From: Synchiropus splendidus
Lineage: Eukaryota; Chordata; Actinopteri; Syngnathiformes; Callionymidae
Reading direction: 5' to 3'
Assembly (NCBI RefSeq): GCF_027744825.2
Contig: NW_026527094.1
Coordinates: 1-64,000 of the forward strand
DNA: 64,000 bases
In this document: piece after piece, positions 51,712-64,000 of the stretch
Layout of the letters: each line of letters begins with the position of its first letter
How positions within the stretch are numbered: position 1 is the first letter of the stretch
Made by a program: the position numbers and the translations under genes
The notes under the pieces: model-generated
Databases searched by the model: none
The model's input: only the letters and a program-made list of their open reading frames with translations
What the model was told of the DNA's origin: nothing

Positions 51712-54700
51712 ACCCACCTTATCTCAGGCTGAAAAGCGTTTTTGTGCATTGTGCCATAACTTTTCAGGAAAGCTTCAGAACATGAAATTTTAACCTCCCA
51801 CTATAGCAGAAAGGGTCTTTCTAGTAGGTGCACATCAAATCTAAGCTCTCTGAAGTGTTTTTCGAAAGTTATCAACACTTTTATGTTTGGCGTTCCGAAA
51901 CCCACCTTATCTCAGGCTGAAAAGCGTTTTTGTGCATTGTGCCATAACTTTTCAGGGAAGCTTCAGAACATGAAATTTTAACCTCCCACTATAGCAGAAA
52001 GGGTCTTTCTAGTAGTTGCACATCAAATCTAAACTGTCTGAAGTGTTTTTCCAAAGTTATCAACACTTTTATGTTTGGCGTTCCGAAACCCACCTTATCT
52101 CAGGCTGAAAAGCGTTTTTGTGCATTGTGCCATAACTTTTCAGGGAAGCTTCAGAACATGAAATTTTAACCTCCCACTATAGCAGAAAGGGTCTTTCTAG
52201 TAGTTGCACATCAAATCTAAACTGTCTGAAGTGTTTTTCCAAAGTTATCAACACTTTTATGTTTGGCGTTCCGAAACCCACCTTATCTCAGGCTGAAAAG
52301 CGTTTTTGTGCATTGTGCCATAACTTTTCAGGGAAGCTTCAGAACATGACATTTTAACCTCCCACTATAGCAGAAAGGGTCTTTCTAGTAGTTGCACATC
52401 AAATCTAAGCTGTCTGAAGTGTTTTTCCAAAGTTATCAACACTTTTATGTTTGGCGTTCCGAAACCCACCTTATCTCAGGCTGAAAAGCGTTTTTGTGCA
52501 TTGTGCGATAACTTTTCAGGAAAGCTTCAGAACATGAAATTTTAACCTCCCACTATAGCAGAAAGGGTCTTTCTAGTAGTTGCACATCAAATCTAAACTG
52601 TCTGAAGTGTTTTTCCAAAGTTATCAACACTTTTATGTTTGGCGTTCCGAAACCCACCTTATCTCAGGCTGAAAAGCGTTTTTACGCATTGTGCCATAAC
52701 TTTTCAGGGAAGCTTCAGAACATGAAATTTTAACCTCCCACTATAGCAGAAAGGGTCTTTCTAGTAGGTGCACATCAAATCTAAGCTCTCTGAAGTGTTT
52801 TTCGAAAGTTATCAACACTTTTATGTTTGGCGTTCCGAAACCCACCTTATCTCAGGCTGAAAAGCGTTTTTGTGCATTGTGCCATAACTTTTCAGGGAAG
52901 CTTCAGAACATGAAATTTTAACCTCCCACTATAGCAGAAAGGGTCTTTCTAGTAGTTGCACATCAAATCTAAACTGTCTGAAGTGTTTTTCCAAAGTTAT
53001 CAACACTTTTATGTTTGGCGTTCCGAAACCCACCTTATCTCAGGCTGAAAAGCGTTTTTGTGCATTGTGCCATAACTTTTCAGGGAAGCTTCAGAACATG
53101 AAATTTTAACCTCCCACTATAGCAGAAAGGGTCTTTCTAGTAGTTGCACATCAAATCTAAGCTGTCTGAAGTGTTTTTCAAAAGTTATCAACACTTTTAT
53201 GTTTGGCGTTCCGAAACCCACCTTATCTCAGGCTGAAAAGCGTTTTTGTGCATTGTGCCATAACTTTTCAGGAAAGCTTCAGAACATGAAATTTTAACCT
53301 CCCACTATAGCAGAAAGGGTCTTTCTAGTAGTTGCACATCAAATCTAAACTGTCTGAAGTGTTTTTCCAAAGTTATCAACACTTTTATGTTTGGCGTTCC
53401 GAAACCCACCTTATCTCAGGCTGAAAAGCGTTTTTACGCATTGTGCCATAACTTTTCAGGGAAGCTTCAGAACATGAAATTTTAACCTCCCACTATAGCA
53501 GAAAGGGTCTTTCTAGTAGTTGCACATCAAATCTAAACTGTCTGAAGTGTTTTTCCAAAGTTATTAACACTTTTATGTTTGGCGTTCCGAAACCCACCTT
53601 ATCTCAGGCTGAAAAGCGTTTTTGTGCATTGTGCCATAACTTTTCAGGGAAGCTTCAGAACATGAAATTTTAACCTCCCACTATAGCAGAAAGGGTCTTT
53701 CTAGTAGTTGCACATCAAATCTAAACTGTCTGAAGTGTTTTTCCAAAGTTATCAACACTTTTATGTTTGGCGTTCCGAAACCCACCTTATCTCAGGCTGA
53801 AAAGCGTTTTTACGCATTGTGCCATAACTTTTCAGGGAAGCTTCAGAACATGAAATTTTAACCTCCCACTATAGCAGAAAGGGTCTTTCTAGTAGGTGCA
53901 CATCAAATCTAAGCTGTCTGAAGTGTTTTTCGAAAGTTATCAACACTTTTATGTTTGGCGTTCCGAAACCCACCTTATCTCAGGCTGAAAAGCGTTTTTG
54001 TGCATTGTGCCATAACTTTTCAGGGAAGCTTCAGAACATGAAATTTTAACCTCCCACTATAGCAGAAAGGGTCTTTCTAGTAGTTGCACATCAAATCTAA
54101 ACTGTCTGAAGTGTTTTTCCAAAGTTATTAACACTTTTATGTTTGGCGTTCCGAAACCCACCTTATCTCAGGCTGAAAAGCGTTTTTGTGCATTGTGCCA
54201 TAACTTTCCAGGGAAGCTTCAGAACATGAAATTTTAACCTCCCACTATAGCAGAAAGGGTCTTTCTAGTAGTTGCACATCAAATCTAAACTGTCTGAAGT
54301 GTTTTTCCAAAGTTATCAACACTTTTATGTTTGGCGTTCCGAAACCCACCTAATCTCAGGCTGAAAAGCGTTTTTACGCATTGTGCCATAACTTTTCAGG
54401 GAAGCTTCAGAACATGAAATTTTAACCTCCCACTATAGCAGAAAGGGTCTTTCTAGTAGGTGCACATCAAATCTAAGCTGTCTGAAGTGTTTTTCGAAAG
54501 TTATCAACACTTTTATGTTTGGCGTTCCGAAACCCACCTTATCTCAGGCTGAAAAGCGTTTTTGTGCATTGTGCCATAACTTTTCAGGGAAGCTTCAGAA
54601 CATGAAATTTTAACCTCCCACTATAGCAGAAAGGCTCTTTCTAGTAGTTGCACATCAAATCTAAGCTGTCTGAAGTGTTTTTCAAAAGTTATCAACACTT

Positions 54701-57700
54701 TTATGTTTGGCGTTCCGAAACCCACCTTATCTCAGGCTGAAAAGCGTTTTTGTGCATTGTGCCATAACTTTTCAGGAAAGCTTCAGAACATGAAATTTTA
54801 ACCTCCCACTATAGCAGAAAGGGTCTTTCTAGTAGGTGCACATCAAATCTAAGCTCTCTGAAGTGTTTTTCGAAAGTTATCAACACTTTTATGTTTGGCG
54901 TTCCGAAACCCACCTTATCTCAGGCTGAAAAGCGTTTTTGTGCATTGTGCCATAACTTTTCAGGGAAGCTTCAGAACATGAAATTTTAACCTCCCACTAT
55001 AGCAGAAAGGGTCTTTCTAGTAGTTGCACATCAAATCTAAACTGTCTGAAGTGTTTTTCCAAAGTTATCAACACTTTTATGTTTGGCGTTCCGAAACCCA
55101 CCTTATCTCAGGCTGAAAAGCGTTTTTGTGCATTGTGCCATAACTTTTCAGGGAAGCTTCAGAACATGAAATTTTAACCTCCCACTATAGCAGAAAGGGT
55201 CTTTCTAGTAGTTGCACATCAAATCTAAACTGTCTGAAGTGTTTTTCCAAAGTTATCAACACTTTTATGTTTGGCGTTCCGAAACCCACCTTATCTCAGG
55301 CTGAAAAGCGTTTTTACGCATTGTGCCATAACTTTTCAGGGAAGCTTCAGAACATGAAATTTTAACCTCCCACTATAGCAGAAAGGGTCTTTCTAGTAGG
55401 TGCACATCAAATCTAAGCTGTCTGAAGTGTTTTTCGAAAGTTATCAACACTTTTATGTTTGGCGTTCCGAAACCCACCTTATCTCAGGCTGAAAAGCGTT
55501 TTTGTGCATTGTGCCATAACTTTTCAGGGAAGCTTCAGAACATGAAATTTTAACCTCCCACTATAGCAGAAAGGGTCTTTCTAGTAGTTGCACATCAAAT
55601 CTAAACTGTCTGAATTGTTTTTCCAAAGTTATTAACACTTTTATGTTTGGCGTTCCGGAACCCACCTTATCTCAGGCTGAAAAGCGTTTTTGTGCATTGT
55701 GCCATAACTTTTCAGGAAAGCTTCAGAACATGAAATTTTAACCTCCCACTATAGCAGAAAGGGTCTTTCTAGTAGGTGCACATCAAATCTAAGCTCTCTG
55801 AAGTGTTTTTCGAAAGTTATCAACACTTTTATGTTTGGCGTTCCGAAACCCACCTTATCTCAGGCTGAAAAGCGTTTTTGTGCATTGTGCCATAACTTTT
55901 CAGGGAAGCTTCAGAACATGAAATTTTAACCTCCCACTATAGCAGAAAGGGTCTTTCTAGTAGTTGCACATCAAATCTAAACTGTCTGAAGTGTTTTTCC
56001 AAAGTTATCAACACTTTTATGTTTGGCGTTCCGAAACCCACCTTATCTCAGGCTGAAAAGCGTTTTTGTGCATTGTGCCATAACTTTTCAGGGAAGCTTC
56101 AGAACATGAAATTTTAACCTCCCACTATAGCAGAAAGGGTCTTTCTAGTAGTTGCACATCAAATCTAAACTGTCTGAAGTGTTTTTCCAAAGTTATCAAC
56201 ACTTTTATGTTTGGCGTTCCGAAACCCACCTTATCTCAGGCTGAAAAGCGTTTTTGTGCATTGTGCCATAACTTTTCAGGGAAGCTTCAGAACATGACAT
56301 TTTAACCTCCCACTATAGCAGAAAGGGTCTTTCTAGTAGTTGCACATCAAATCTAAGCTGTCTGAAGTGTTTTTCCAAAGTTATCAACACTTTTATGTTT
56401 GGCGTTCCGAAACCCACCTTATCTCAGGCTGAAAAGCGTTTTTGTGCATTGTGCGATAACTTTTCAGGAAAGCTTCAGAACATGAAATTTTAACCTCCCA
56501 CTATAGCAGAAAGGGTCTTTCTAGTAGTTGCACATCAAATCTAAACTGTCTGAAGTGTTTTTCCAAAGTTATCAACACTTTTATGTTTGGCGTTCCGAAA
56601 CCCACCTTATCTCAGGCTGAAAAGCGTTTTTACGCATTGTGCCATAACTTTTCAGGGAAGCTTCAGAACATGAAATTTTAACCTCCCACTATAGCAGAAA
56701 GGGTCTTTCTAGTAGGTGCACATCAAATCTAAGCTCTCTGAAGTGTTTTTCGAAAGTTATCAACACTTTTATGTTTGGCGTTCCGAAACCCACCTTATCT
56801 CAGGCTGAAAAGCGTTTTTGTGCATTGTGCCATAACTTTTCAGGGAAGCTTCAGAACATGAAATTTTAACCTCCCACTATAGCAGAAAGGGTCTTTCTAG
56901 TAGTTGCACATCAAATCTAAACTGTCTGAAGTGTTTTTCCAAAGTTATCAACACTTTTATGTTTGGCGTTCCGAAACCCACCTTATCTCAGGCTGAAAAG
57001 CGTTTTTGTGCATTGTGCCATAACTTTTCAGGGAAGCTTCAGAACATGAAATTTTAACCTCCCACTATAGCAGAAAGGGTCTTTCTAGTAGTTGCACATC
57101 AAATCTAAGCTGTCTGAAGTGTTTTTCAAAAGTTATCAACACTTTTATGTTTGGCGTTCCGAAACCCACCTTATCTCAGGCTGAAAAGCGTTTTTGTGCA
57201 TTGTGCCATAACTTTTCAGGAAAGCTTCAGAACATGAAATTTTAACCTCCCACTATAGCAGAAAGGGTCTTTCTAGTAGTTGCACATCAAATCTAAACTG
57301 TCTGAAGTGTTTTTCCAAAGTTATCAACACTTTTATGTTTGGCGTTCCGAAACCCACCTTATCTCAGGCTGAAAAGCGTTTTTACGCATTGTGCCATAAC
57401 TTTTCAGGGAAGCTTCAGAACATGAAATTTTAACCTCCCACTATAGCAGAAAGGGTCTTTCTAGTAGTTGCACATCAAATCTAAACTGTCTGAAGTGTTT
57501 TTCCAAAGTTATTAACACTTTTATGTTTGGCGTTCCGAAACCCACCTTATCTCAGGCTGAAAAGCGTTTTTGTGCATTGTGCCATAACTTTTCAGGGAAG
57601 CTTCAGAACATGAAATTTTAACCTCCCACTATAGCAGAAAGGGTCTTTCTAGTAGTTGCACATCAAATCTAAACTGTCTGAAGTGTTTTTCCAAAGTTAT

Positions 57701-59607
57701 CAACACTTTTATGTTTGGCGTTCCGAAACCCACCTTATCTCAGGCTGAAAAGCGTTTTTACGCATTGTGCCATAACTTTTCAGGGAAGCTTCAGAACATG
57801 AAATTTTAACCTCCCACTATAGCAGAAAGGGTCTTTCTAGTAGGTGCACATCAAATCTAAGCTGTCTGAAGTGTTTTTCGAAAGTTATCAACACTTTTAT
57901 GTTTGGCGTTCCGAAACCCACCTTATCTCAGGCTGAAAAGCGTTTTTGTGCATTGTGCCATAACTTTTCAGGGAAGCTTCAGAACATGAAATTTTAACCT
58001 CCCACTATAGCAGAAAGGGTCTTTCTAGTAGTTGCACATCAAATCTAAACTGTCTGAAGTGTTTTTCCAAAGTTATTAACACTTTTATGTTTGGCGTTCC
58101 GAAACCCACCTTATCTCAGGCTGAAAAGCGTTTTTGTGCATTGTGCCATAACTTTCCAGGGAAGCTTCAGAACATGAAATTTTAACCTCCCACTATAGCA
58201 GAAAGGGTCTTTCTAGTAGTTGCACATCAAATCTAAACTGTCTGAAGTGTTTTTCCAAAGTTATCAACACTTTTATGTTTGGCGTTCCGAAACCCACCTA
58301 ATCTCAGGCTGAAAAGCGTTTTTACGCATTGTGCCATAACTTTTCAGGGAAGCTTCAGAACATGAAATTTTAACCTCCCACTATAGCAGAAAGGGTCTTT
58401 CTAGTAGGTGCACATCAAATCTAAGCTGTCTGAAGTGTTTTTCGAAAGTTATCAACACTTTTATGTTTGGCGTTCCGAAACCCACCTTATCTCAGGCTGA
58501 AAAGCGTTTTTGTGCATTGTGCCATAACTTTTCAGGGAAGCTTCAGAACATGAAATTTTAACCTCCCACTATAGCAGAAAGGCTCTTTCTAGTAGTTGCA
58601 CATCAAATCTAAGCTGTCTGAAGTGTTTTTCAAAAGTTATCAACACTTTTATGTTTGGCGTTCCGAAACCCACCTTATCTCAGGCTGAAAAGCGTTTTTG
58701 TGCATTGTGCCATAACTTTTCAGGAAAGCTTCAGAACATGAAATTTTAACCTCCCACTATAGCAGAAAGGGTCTTTCTAGTAGGTGCACATCAAATCTAA
58801 GCTCTCTGAAGTGTTTTTCGAAAGTTATCAACACTTTTATGTTTGGCGTTCCGAAACCCACCTTATCTCAGGCTGAAAAGCGTTTTTGTGCATTGTGCCA
58901 TAACTTTTCAGGGAAGCTTCAGAACATGAAATTTTAACCTCCCACTATAGCAGAAAGGGTCTTTCTAGTAGTTGCACATCAAATCTAAACTGTCTGAAGT
59001 GTTTTTCCAAAGTTATCAACACTTTTATGTTTGGCGTTCCGAAACCCACCTTATCTCAGGCTGAAAAGCGTTTTTGTGCATTGTGCCATAACTTTTCAGG
59101 GAAGCTTCAGAACATGAAATTTTAACCTCCCACTATAGCAGAAAGGGTCTTTCTAGTAGTTGCACATCAAATCTAAACTGTCTGAAGTGTTTTTCCAAAG
59201 TTATCAACACTTTTATGTTTGGCGTTCCGAAACCCACCTTATCTCAGGCTGAAAAGCGTTTTTACGCATTGTGCCATAACTTTTCAGGGAAGCTTCAGAA
59301 CATGAAATTTTAACCTCCCACTATAGCAGAAAGGGTCTTTCTAGTAGGTGCACATCAAATCTAAGCTGTCTGAAGTGTTTTTCGAAAGTTATCAACACTT
59401 TTATGTTTGGCGTTCCGAAACCCACCTTATCTCAGGCTGAAAAGCGTTTTTGTGCATTGTGCCATAACTTTTCAGGGAAGCTTCAGAACATGAAATTTTA
59501 ACCTCCCACTATAGCAGAAAGGGTCTTTCTAGTAGTTGCACATCAAATCTAAACTGTCTGAATTGTTTTTCCAAAGTTATTAACACTTTTATGTTTGGCG
59601 TTCCGGA
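51712..59607. repeat. 21-monomer (3,948 bp) tandem duplication
   Basis: Copy 1 is about 51,712-55,659 and copy 2 about 55,660-59,607. Rare markers 3,948 bp apart are GACATTTT (52,348 and 56,296), GTGCGATAA (52,504 and 56,452), TTTCCAGG (54,206 and 58,154), TAATCTC (54,351 and 58,299), GGCTCTTT (54,633 and 58,581), GAATTG (55,614 and 59,562) and GGAACCC (55,657 and 59,605). AC-type spacing 7, 4, 2, 3, 5 is repeated exactly. I saw no internal difference, so this is the largest clean recent tandem event in the window. Confidence 0.88.
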
Positions 59608-61620
59608 ACCCACCTTATCTCAGGCTGAAAAGCGTTTTTGTGCATTGTGCCATAACTTTTCAGGGAAGCTTCAGAACATGAAATTTTAACCTCCCACTAT
59701 AGCAGAAAGGGTCTTTCTAGTAGTTGCACATCAAATCTAAACTGTCTGAAGTGTTTTTCCAAAGTTATTAACACTTTTATGTTTGGCGTTCCGAAACCCA
59801 CCTTATCTCAGGCTGAAAAGCGTTTTTGTGCATTGTGCCATAACTTTTCAGGGAAGCTTCAGAACATGAAATTTTAACCTCCCACTATAGCAGAAAGGGT
59901 CTTTCTAGTAGTTGCACATCAAATCTAAACTGTCTGAAGTGTTTTTCCAAAGTTATCAACACTTTTATGTTTGGCGTTCCGAAACCCACCTTATCTCAGG
60001 CTGAAAAGCGTTTTTACGCATTGTGCCATAACTTTTCAGGGAAGCTTCAGAACATGAAATTTTAACCTCCCACTATAGCAGAAAGGATCTTTCTAGTAGG
60101 TGCACATCAAATCTAAGCTGTCTGAAGTGTTTTTCGAAAGTTATCAACACTTTTATGTTTGGCGTTCCGAAACCCACCTTATCTCAGGCTGAAAAGCGTT
60201 TTTGTGCATTGTGCCATAACTTTTCAGGGAAGCTTCAGAACATGAAATTTTAACCTCCCACTATAGCAGAAAGGGTCTTTCTAGTAGTTGCACATCAAAT
60301 CTAAGCTGTCTGAAGTGTTTTTCAAAAGTTATCAACACTTTTATGTTTGGCGTTCCGAAACCCACCTTATCTCAGGCTGAAAAGCGTTTTTGTGCATTGT
60401 GCCATAACTTTTCAGGAAAGCTTCAGAACATGAAATTTTAACCTCCCACTATAGCAGAAAGGGTCTTTCTAGTAGTTGCACATCAAATCTAAACTGTCTG
60501 AAGTGTTTTTCCAAAGTTATCAACACTTTTATGTTTGGCGTTCCGAAACCCACCTTATCTCAGGCTGAAAAGCGTTTTTGTGCATTGTGCCATAACTTTT
60601 CAGGGAAGCTTCAGAACATGAAATTTTAACCTCCCACTATAGCAGAAAGGGTCTTTCTAGTAGTTGCACATCAAATCTAAGCTGTCTGAAGTGTTTTTCA
60701 AAAGTTATCAACACTTTTATGTTTGGCGTTCCGAAACCCACCTTATCTCAGGCTGAAAAGCGTTTTTGTGCATTGTGCCATAACTTTTCAGGAAAGCTTC
60801 AGAACATGAAATTTTAACCTCCCACTATAGCAGAAAGGGTCTTTCTAGTAGGTGCACATCAAATCTAAGCTCTCTGAAGTGTTTTTCGAAAGTTATCAAC
60901 ACTTTTATGTTTGGCGTTCCGAAACCCACCTTATCTCAGGCTGAAAAGCGTTTTTGTGCATTGTGCCATAACTTTTCAGGGAAGCTTCAGAACATGAAAT
61001 TTTAACCTCCCACTATAGCAGAAAGGGTCTTTCTAGTAGTTGCACATCAAATCTAAACTGTCTGAAGTGTTTTTCCAAAGTTATTAACACTTTTATGTTT
61101 GGCGTTCCGAAACCCACCTTATCTCAGGCTGAAAAGCGTTTTTACGCATTGTGCCATAACTTTTCAGGGAAGCTTCAGAACATGAAATTTTAACCTCCCA
61201 CTATAGCAGAAAGGGTCTTTCTAGTAGTTGCACATCAAATCTAAACTGTCTGAAGTGTTTTTCCAAAGTTATTAACACTTTTATGTTTGGCGTTCCGAAA
61301 CCCACCTTATCTCAGGCTGAAAAGCGTTTTTGTGCATTGTGCCATAACTTTTCAGGGAAGCTTCAGAACATGAAATTTTAACCTCCCACTATAGCAGAAA
61401 GGGTCTTTCTAGTAGTTGCACATCAAATCTAAACTGTCTGAAGTGTTTTTCCAAAGTTATCAACACTTTTATGTTTGGCGTTCCGAAACCCACCTTATCT
61501 CAGGCTGAAAAGCGTTTTTACGCATTGTGCCATAACTTTTCAGGGAAGCTTCAGAACATGAAATTTTAACCTCCCACTATAGCAGAAAGGGTCTTTCTAG
61601 TAGTTGCACATCAAATCTAA
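55655..61620. repeat. Right copy of the long-range duplicated block
   Basis: This block matches 1-7,280 in subtype order and in rare variants. Spacing of the AC-type monomers (4, 2, 3, 5, 4 units from 56,632 to 60,016) equals that at 977 to 4,361. The region after 60,016 (6 then 2 units) equals the second left tandem copy from 5,677. Agreement ends near 61,629, where unit position 139 and the following subtypes differ. Its first 3.95 kb also matches 51,712-55,659, so that segment exists at least three times in the window. Confidence 0.8.
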
Positions 61621-61914
61621 GCTGTCTGAAGTGTTTTTCCAAAGTTATCAACACTTTTATGTTTGGCGTTCCGAAACCCACCTTATCTCAGGCTGAAAAG
61701 CGTTTTTGTGCATTGTGCCATAACTTTTCAGGAAAGCTTCAGAACATGAAATTTTAACCTCCCACTATAGCAGAAAGGGTCTTTCTAGTAGTTGCACATC
61801 AAATCTAAACTGTCTGAAGTGTTTTTCCAAAGTTATCAACACTTTTATGTTTGGCGTTCCGAAACCCACCTTATCTCAGGCTGAAAAGCGTTTTTACGCA
61901 TTGTGCCATAACTT

Positions 61915-64000
61915 TTCAGGGAAGCTTCAGAACATGAAATTTTAACCTCCCACTATAGCAGAAAGGGTCTTTCTAGTAGTTGCACATCAAATCTAAACTG
62001 TCTGAAGTGTTTTTCCAAAGTTATCAACACTTTTATGTTTGGCGTTCCGAAACCCACCTTATCTCAGGCTGAAAAGCGTTTTTGTGCATTGTGCCATAAC
62101 TTTTCAGGGAAGCTTCAGAACATGAAATTTTAACCTCCCACTATAGCAGAAAGGGTCTTTCTAGTAGTTGCACATCAAATCTAAACTGTCTGAAGTGTTT
62201 TTCCAAAGTTATCAACACTTTTATGTTTGGCGTTCCGAAACCCACCTTATCTCAGGCTGAAAAGCGTTTTTGTGCATTGTGCCATAACTTTTCAGGGAAG
62301 CTTCAGAACATGAAATTTTAACCTCCCACTATAGCAGAAAGGGTCTTTCTAGTAGTTGCACATCAAATCTAAGCTGTCTGAAGTGTTTTTCAAAAGTTAT
62401 CAACACTTTTATGTTTGGCGTTCCGAAACCCACCTTATCTCAGGCTGAAAAGCGTTTTTGTGCATTGTGCCATAACTTTTCAGGAAAGCTTCAGAACATG
62501 AAATTTTAACCTCCCACTATAGCAGAAAGGGTCTTTCTAGTAGTTGCACATCAAATCTAAACTGTCTGAAGTGTTTTTCCAAAGTTATCAACACTTTTAT
62601 GTTTGGCGTTCCGAAACCCACCTTATCTCAGGCTGAAAAGCGTTTTTACGCATTGTGCCATAACTTTTCAGGGAAGCTTCAGAACATGAAATTTTAACCT
62701 CCCACTATAGCAGAAAGGGTCTTTCTAGTAGGTGCACATCAAATCTAAGCTCTCTGAAGTGTTTTTCGAAAGTTATCAACACTTTTATGTTTGGCGTTCC
62801 GAAACCCACCTTATCTCAGGCTGAAAAGCGTTTTTGTGCATTGTGCCATAACTTTTCAGGGAAGCTTCAGAACATGAAATTTTAACCTCCCACTATAGCA
62901 GAAAGGGTCTTTCTAGTAGTTGCACATCAAATCTAAACTGTCTGAAGTGTTTTTCCAAAGTTATCAACACTTTTATGTTTGGCGTTCCGAAACCCACCTT
63001 ATCTCAGGCTGAAAAGCGTTTTTGTGCATTGTGCCATAACTTTTCAGGGAAGCTTCAGAACATGAAATTTTAACCTCCCACTATAGCAGAAAGGGTCTTT
63101 CTAGTAGTTGCACATCAAATCTAAGCTGTCTGAAGTGTTTTTCAAAAGTTATCAACACTTTTATGTTTGGCGTTCCGAAACCCACCTTATCTCAGGCTGA
63201 AAAGCGTTTTTGTGCATTGTGCCATAACTTTTCAGGGAAGCTTCAGAACATGAAATTTTAACCTCCCACTATAGCAGAAAGGGTCTTTCTAGTAGTTGCA
63301 CATCAAATCTAAACTGTCTGAAGTGTTTTTCCAAAGTTATTAACACTTTTATGTTTGGCGTTCCGAAACCCACCTTATCTCAGGTTGAAAAGCGTTTTTG
63401 TGCATTGTGCCATAACTTTTCAGGGAAGCTTCAGAACATGAAATTTTAACCTCCCACTATAGCAGAAAGGGTCTTTCTAGTAGTTGCACATCAAATCTAA
63501 ACTGTCTGAAGTGTTTTTCCAAAGTTATCAACACTTTTATGTTTGGCGTTCCGAAACCCACCTTATCTCAGGCTGAAAAGCGTTTTTGTGCATTGTGCCA
63601 TAACTTTTCAGGGAAGCTTCAGAACATGAAATTTTAACCTCCCACTATAGCAGAAAGGGTCTTTCTAGTAGTTGCACATCAAATCTAAGCTGTCTGAAGT
63701 GTTTTTCAAAAGTTATCAACACTTTTATGTTTGGCGTTCCGAAACCCACCTTATCTCAGGCTGAAAAGCGTTTTTGTGCATTGTGCCATAACTTTTCAGG
63801 AAAGCTTCAGAACATGAAATTTTAACCTCCCACTATAGCAGAAAGGGTCTTTCTAGTAGTTGCACATCAAATCTAAACTGTCTGAAGTGTTTTTCCAAAG
63901 TTATCAACACTTTTATGTTTGGCGTTCCGAAACCCACCTTATCTCAGGCTGAAAAGCGTTTTTACGCATTGTGCCATAACTTTTCAGGGAAGCTTCAGAA
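61915..64000. repeat. Right copy of the 10,960-13,045 block, cut by the window edge
   Basis: It matches 10,960-13,045 in subtype order and shares the rare CAGGTTG variant at 63,381. The match is still intact at base 64,000, so the duplicated block continues outside the window. The last 74 bases (63,927-64,000) are an incomplete monomer only because the window ends. Confidence 0.7.

Larger units (their letters stand above)
1..64000. repeat. 188-bp satellite DNA array, about 340 head-to-tail monomers
   Basis: The CCGAAACCC landmark recurs at 1, 189, 377, 565, then 752 and 940, and on to 63,927. The step is 188 bp except for six indels: one 1-bp deletion near 721, one 3-bp insertion near 34,988, and four 1-bp insertions near 39,035, 40,164, 42,233 and 43,362. 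Their net effect of +6 exactly accounts for the final landmark, so there are 340 full monomers and a 74-bp partial one. All copies share one orientation. Typical subtypes differ at about 1 to 6 of 188 positions. No unique DNA, transposon or inversion was seen. A role in centromeric or pericentromeric chromatin is inferred from unit length, homogeneity and size; it is not shown by the sequence. The family and host lineage are not recognised. Confidence 0.98.

Noticed and set aside
1..64000. CRISPR array
   Set aside because: The repeats are directly contiguous 188-bp units with no unique spacers between short repeats. This is a satellite.
1..64000. Ribosomal spacer, tRNA array, or LTR or other transposon
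   Set aside because: There is no rRNA- or tRNA-like segment, no terminal repeats with target duplications, and no coding remnants. The 188-bp unit fills the whole interval.
1..64000. Assignment to a named satellite family or species
   Set aside because: Length and the HindIII site alone fit satellites in many lineages. I do not recognise the sequence, so no name is offered.

Overview
The whole 64-kb window is one uninterrupted tandem satellite DNA array. The unit is 188 bp and about 39% G+C by hand count of a representative monomer. It is repeated head to tail in a single orientation: 340 complete monomers plus a 74-bp partial copy at the right edge. I found no protein-coding gene, RNA gene, transposon, CRISPR array or flanking unique sequence. 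Short open frames of about 70 codons appear at a few places. They are by-products of point substitutions in the repeat, and since 188 is not a multiple of 3, a frame cannot carry from one monomer into the next.

Organism: this is eukaryotic heterochromatin, most plausibly a centromeric or pericentromeric array. The reasons are the nucleosome-scale unit, the very high monomer identity, the array size and the absence of interruptions. I do not recognise the satellite family and cannot assign a lineage (plant, insect, fish and other hosts all carry satellites of this size). A CENP-B box was looked for and not found.

Internal structure: monomers differ mainly at seven diagnostic places. In monomer coordinates starting at CCGAAACCC these are 38-39 (GT or AC), 63 (G/A), 122 (T/G), 139 (A/G), 142 (G/C), 158 (C/G/A) and 167 (C/T). 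The variants are linked into about five recurring subtypes. The subtypes do not follow one fixed higher-order repeat; they sit in a mosaic of local duplications with units of 5, 6, 7, 9, 15, 21 and 24 monomers, often nested.

Layout: 1-7,280 is a second copy of 55,655-61,620, with an extra 7-monomer tandem duplication at 4,112-6,743. 8,280-10,850 matches 30,090-32,660. 10,960-13,045 matches 61,915-64,000. 12,448-13,878 matches 35,951-37,381. 15,770-19,153 is a 9-monomer tandem duplication. 17,463-20,338 matches 21,975-24,850. 24,786-30,012 is a 15-monomer duplication. 31,835-34,725 is a 7-monomer duplication carrying a chimeric monomer. 35,010-37,450 is a 5-monomer series. 38,335-44,223 is a 17-monomer duplication with 6-monomer duplications inside each half. 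45,290-47,983 is a 7-monomer duplication. 51,712-59,607 is a 21-monomer tandem duplication. This pattern is what repeated unequal exchange or replication-based amplification, plus conversion, would leave. Each monomer also carries a short dyad (7-bp arms) and a second, widely spaced 8-bp inverted repeat.

All block edges were read by eye from shared rare variants and should be taken as accurate to a few tens of bases.
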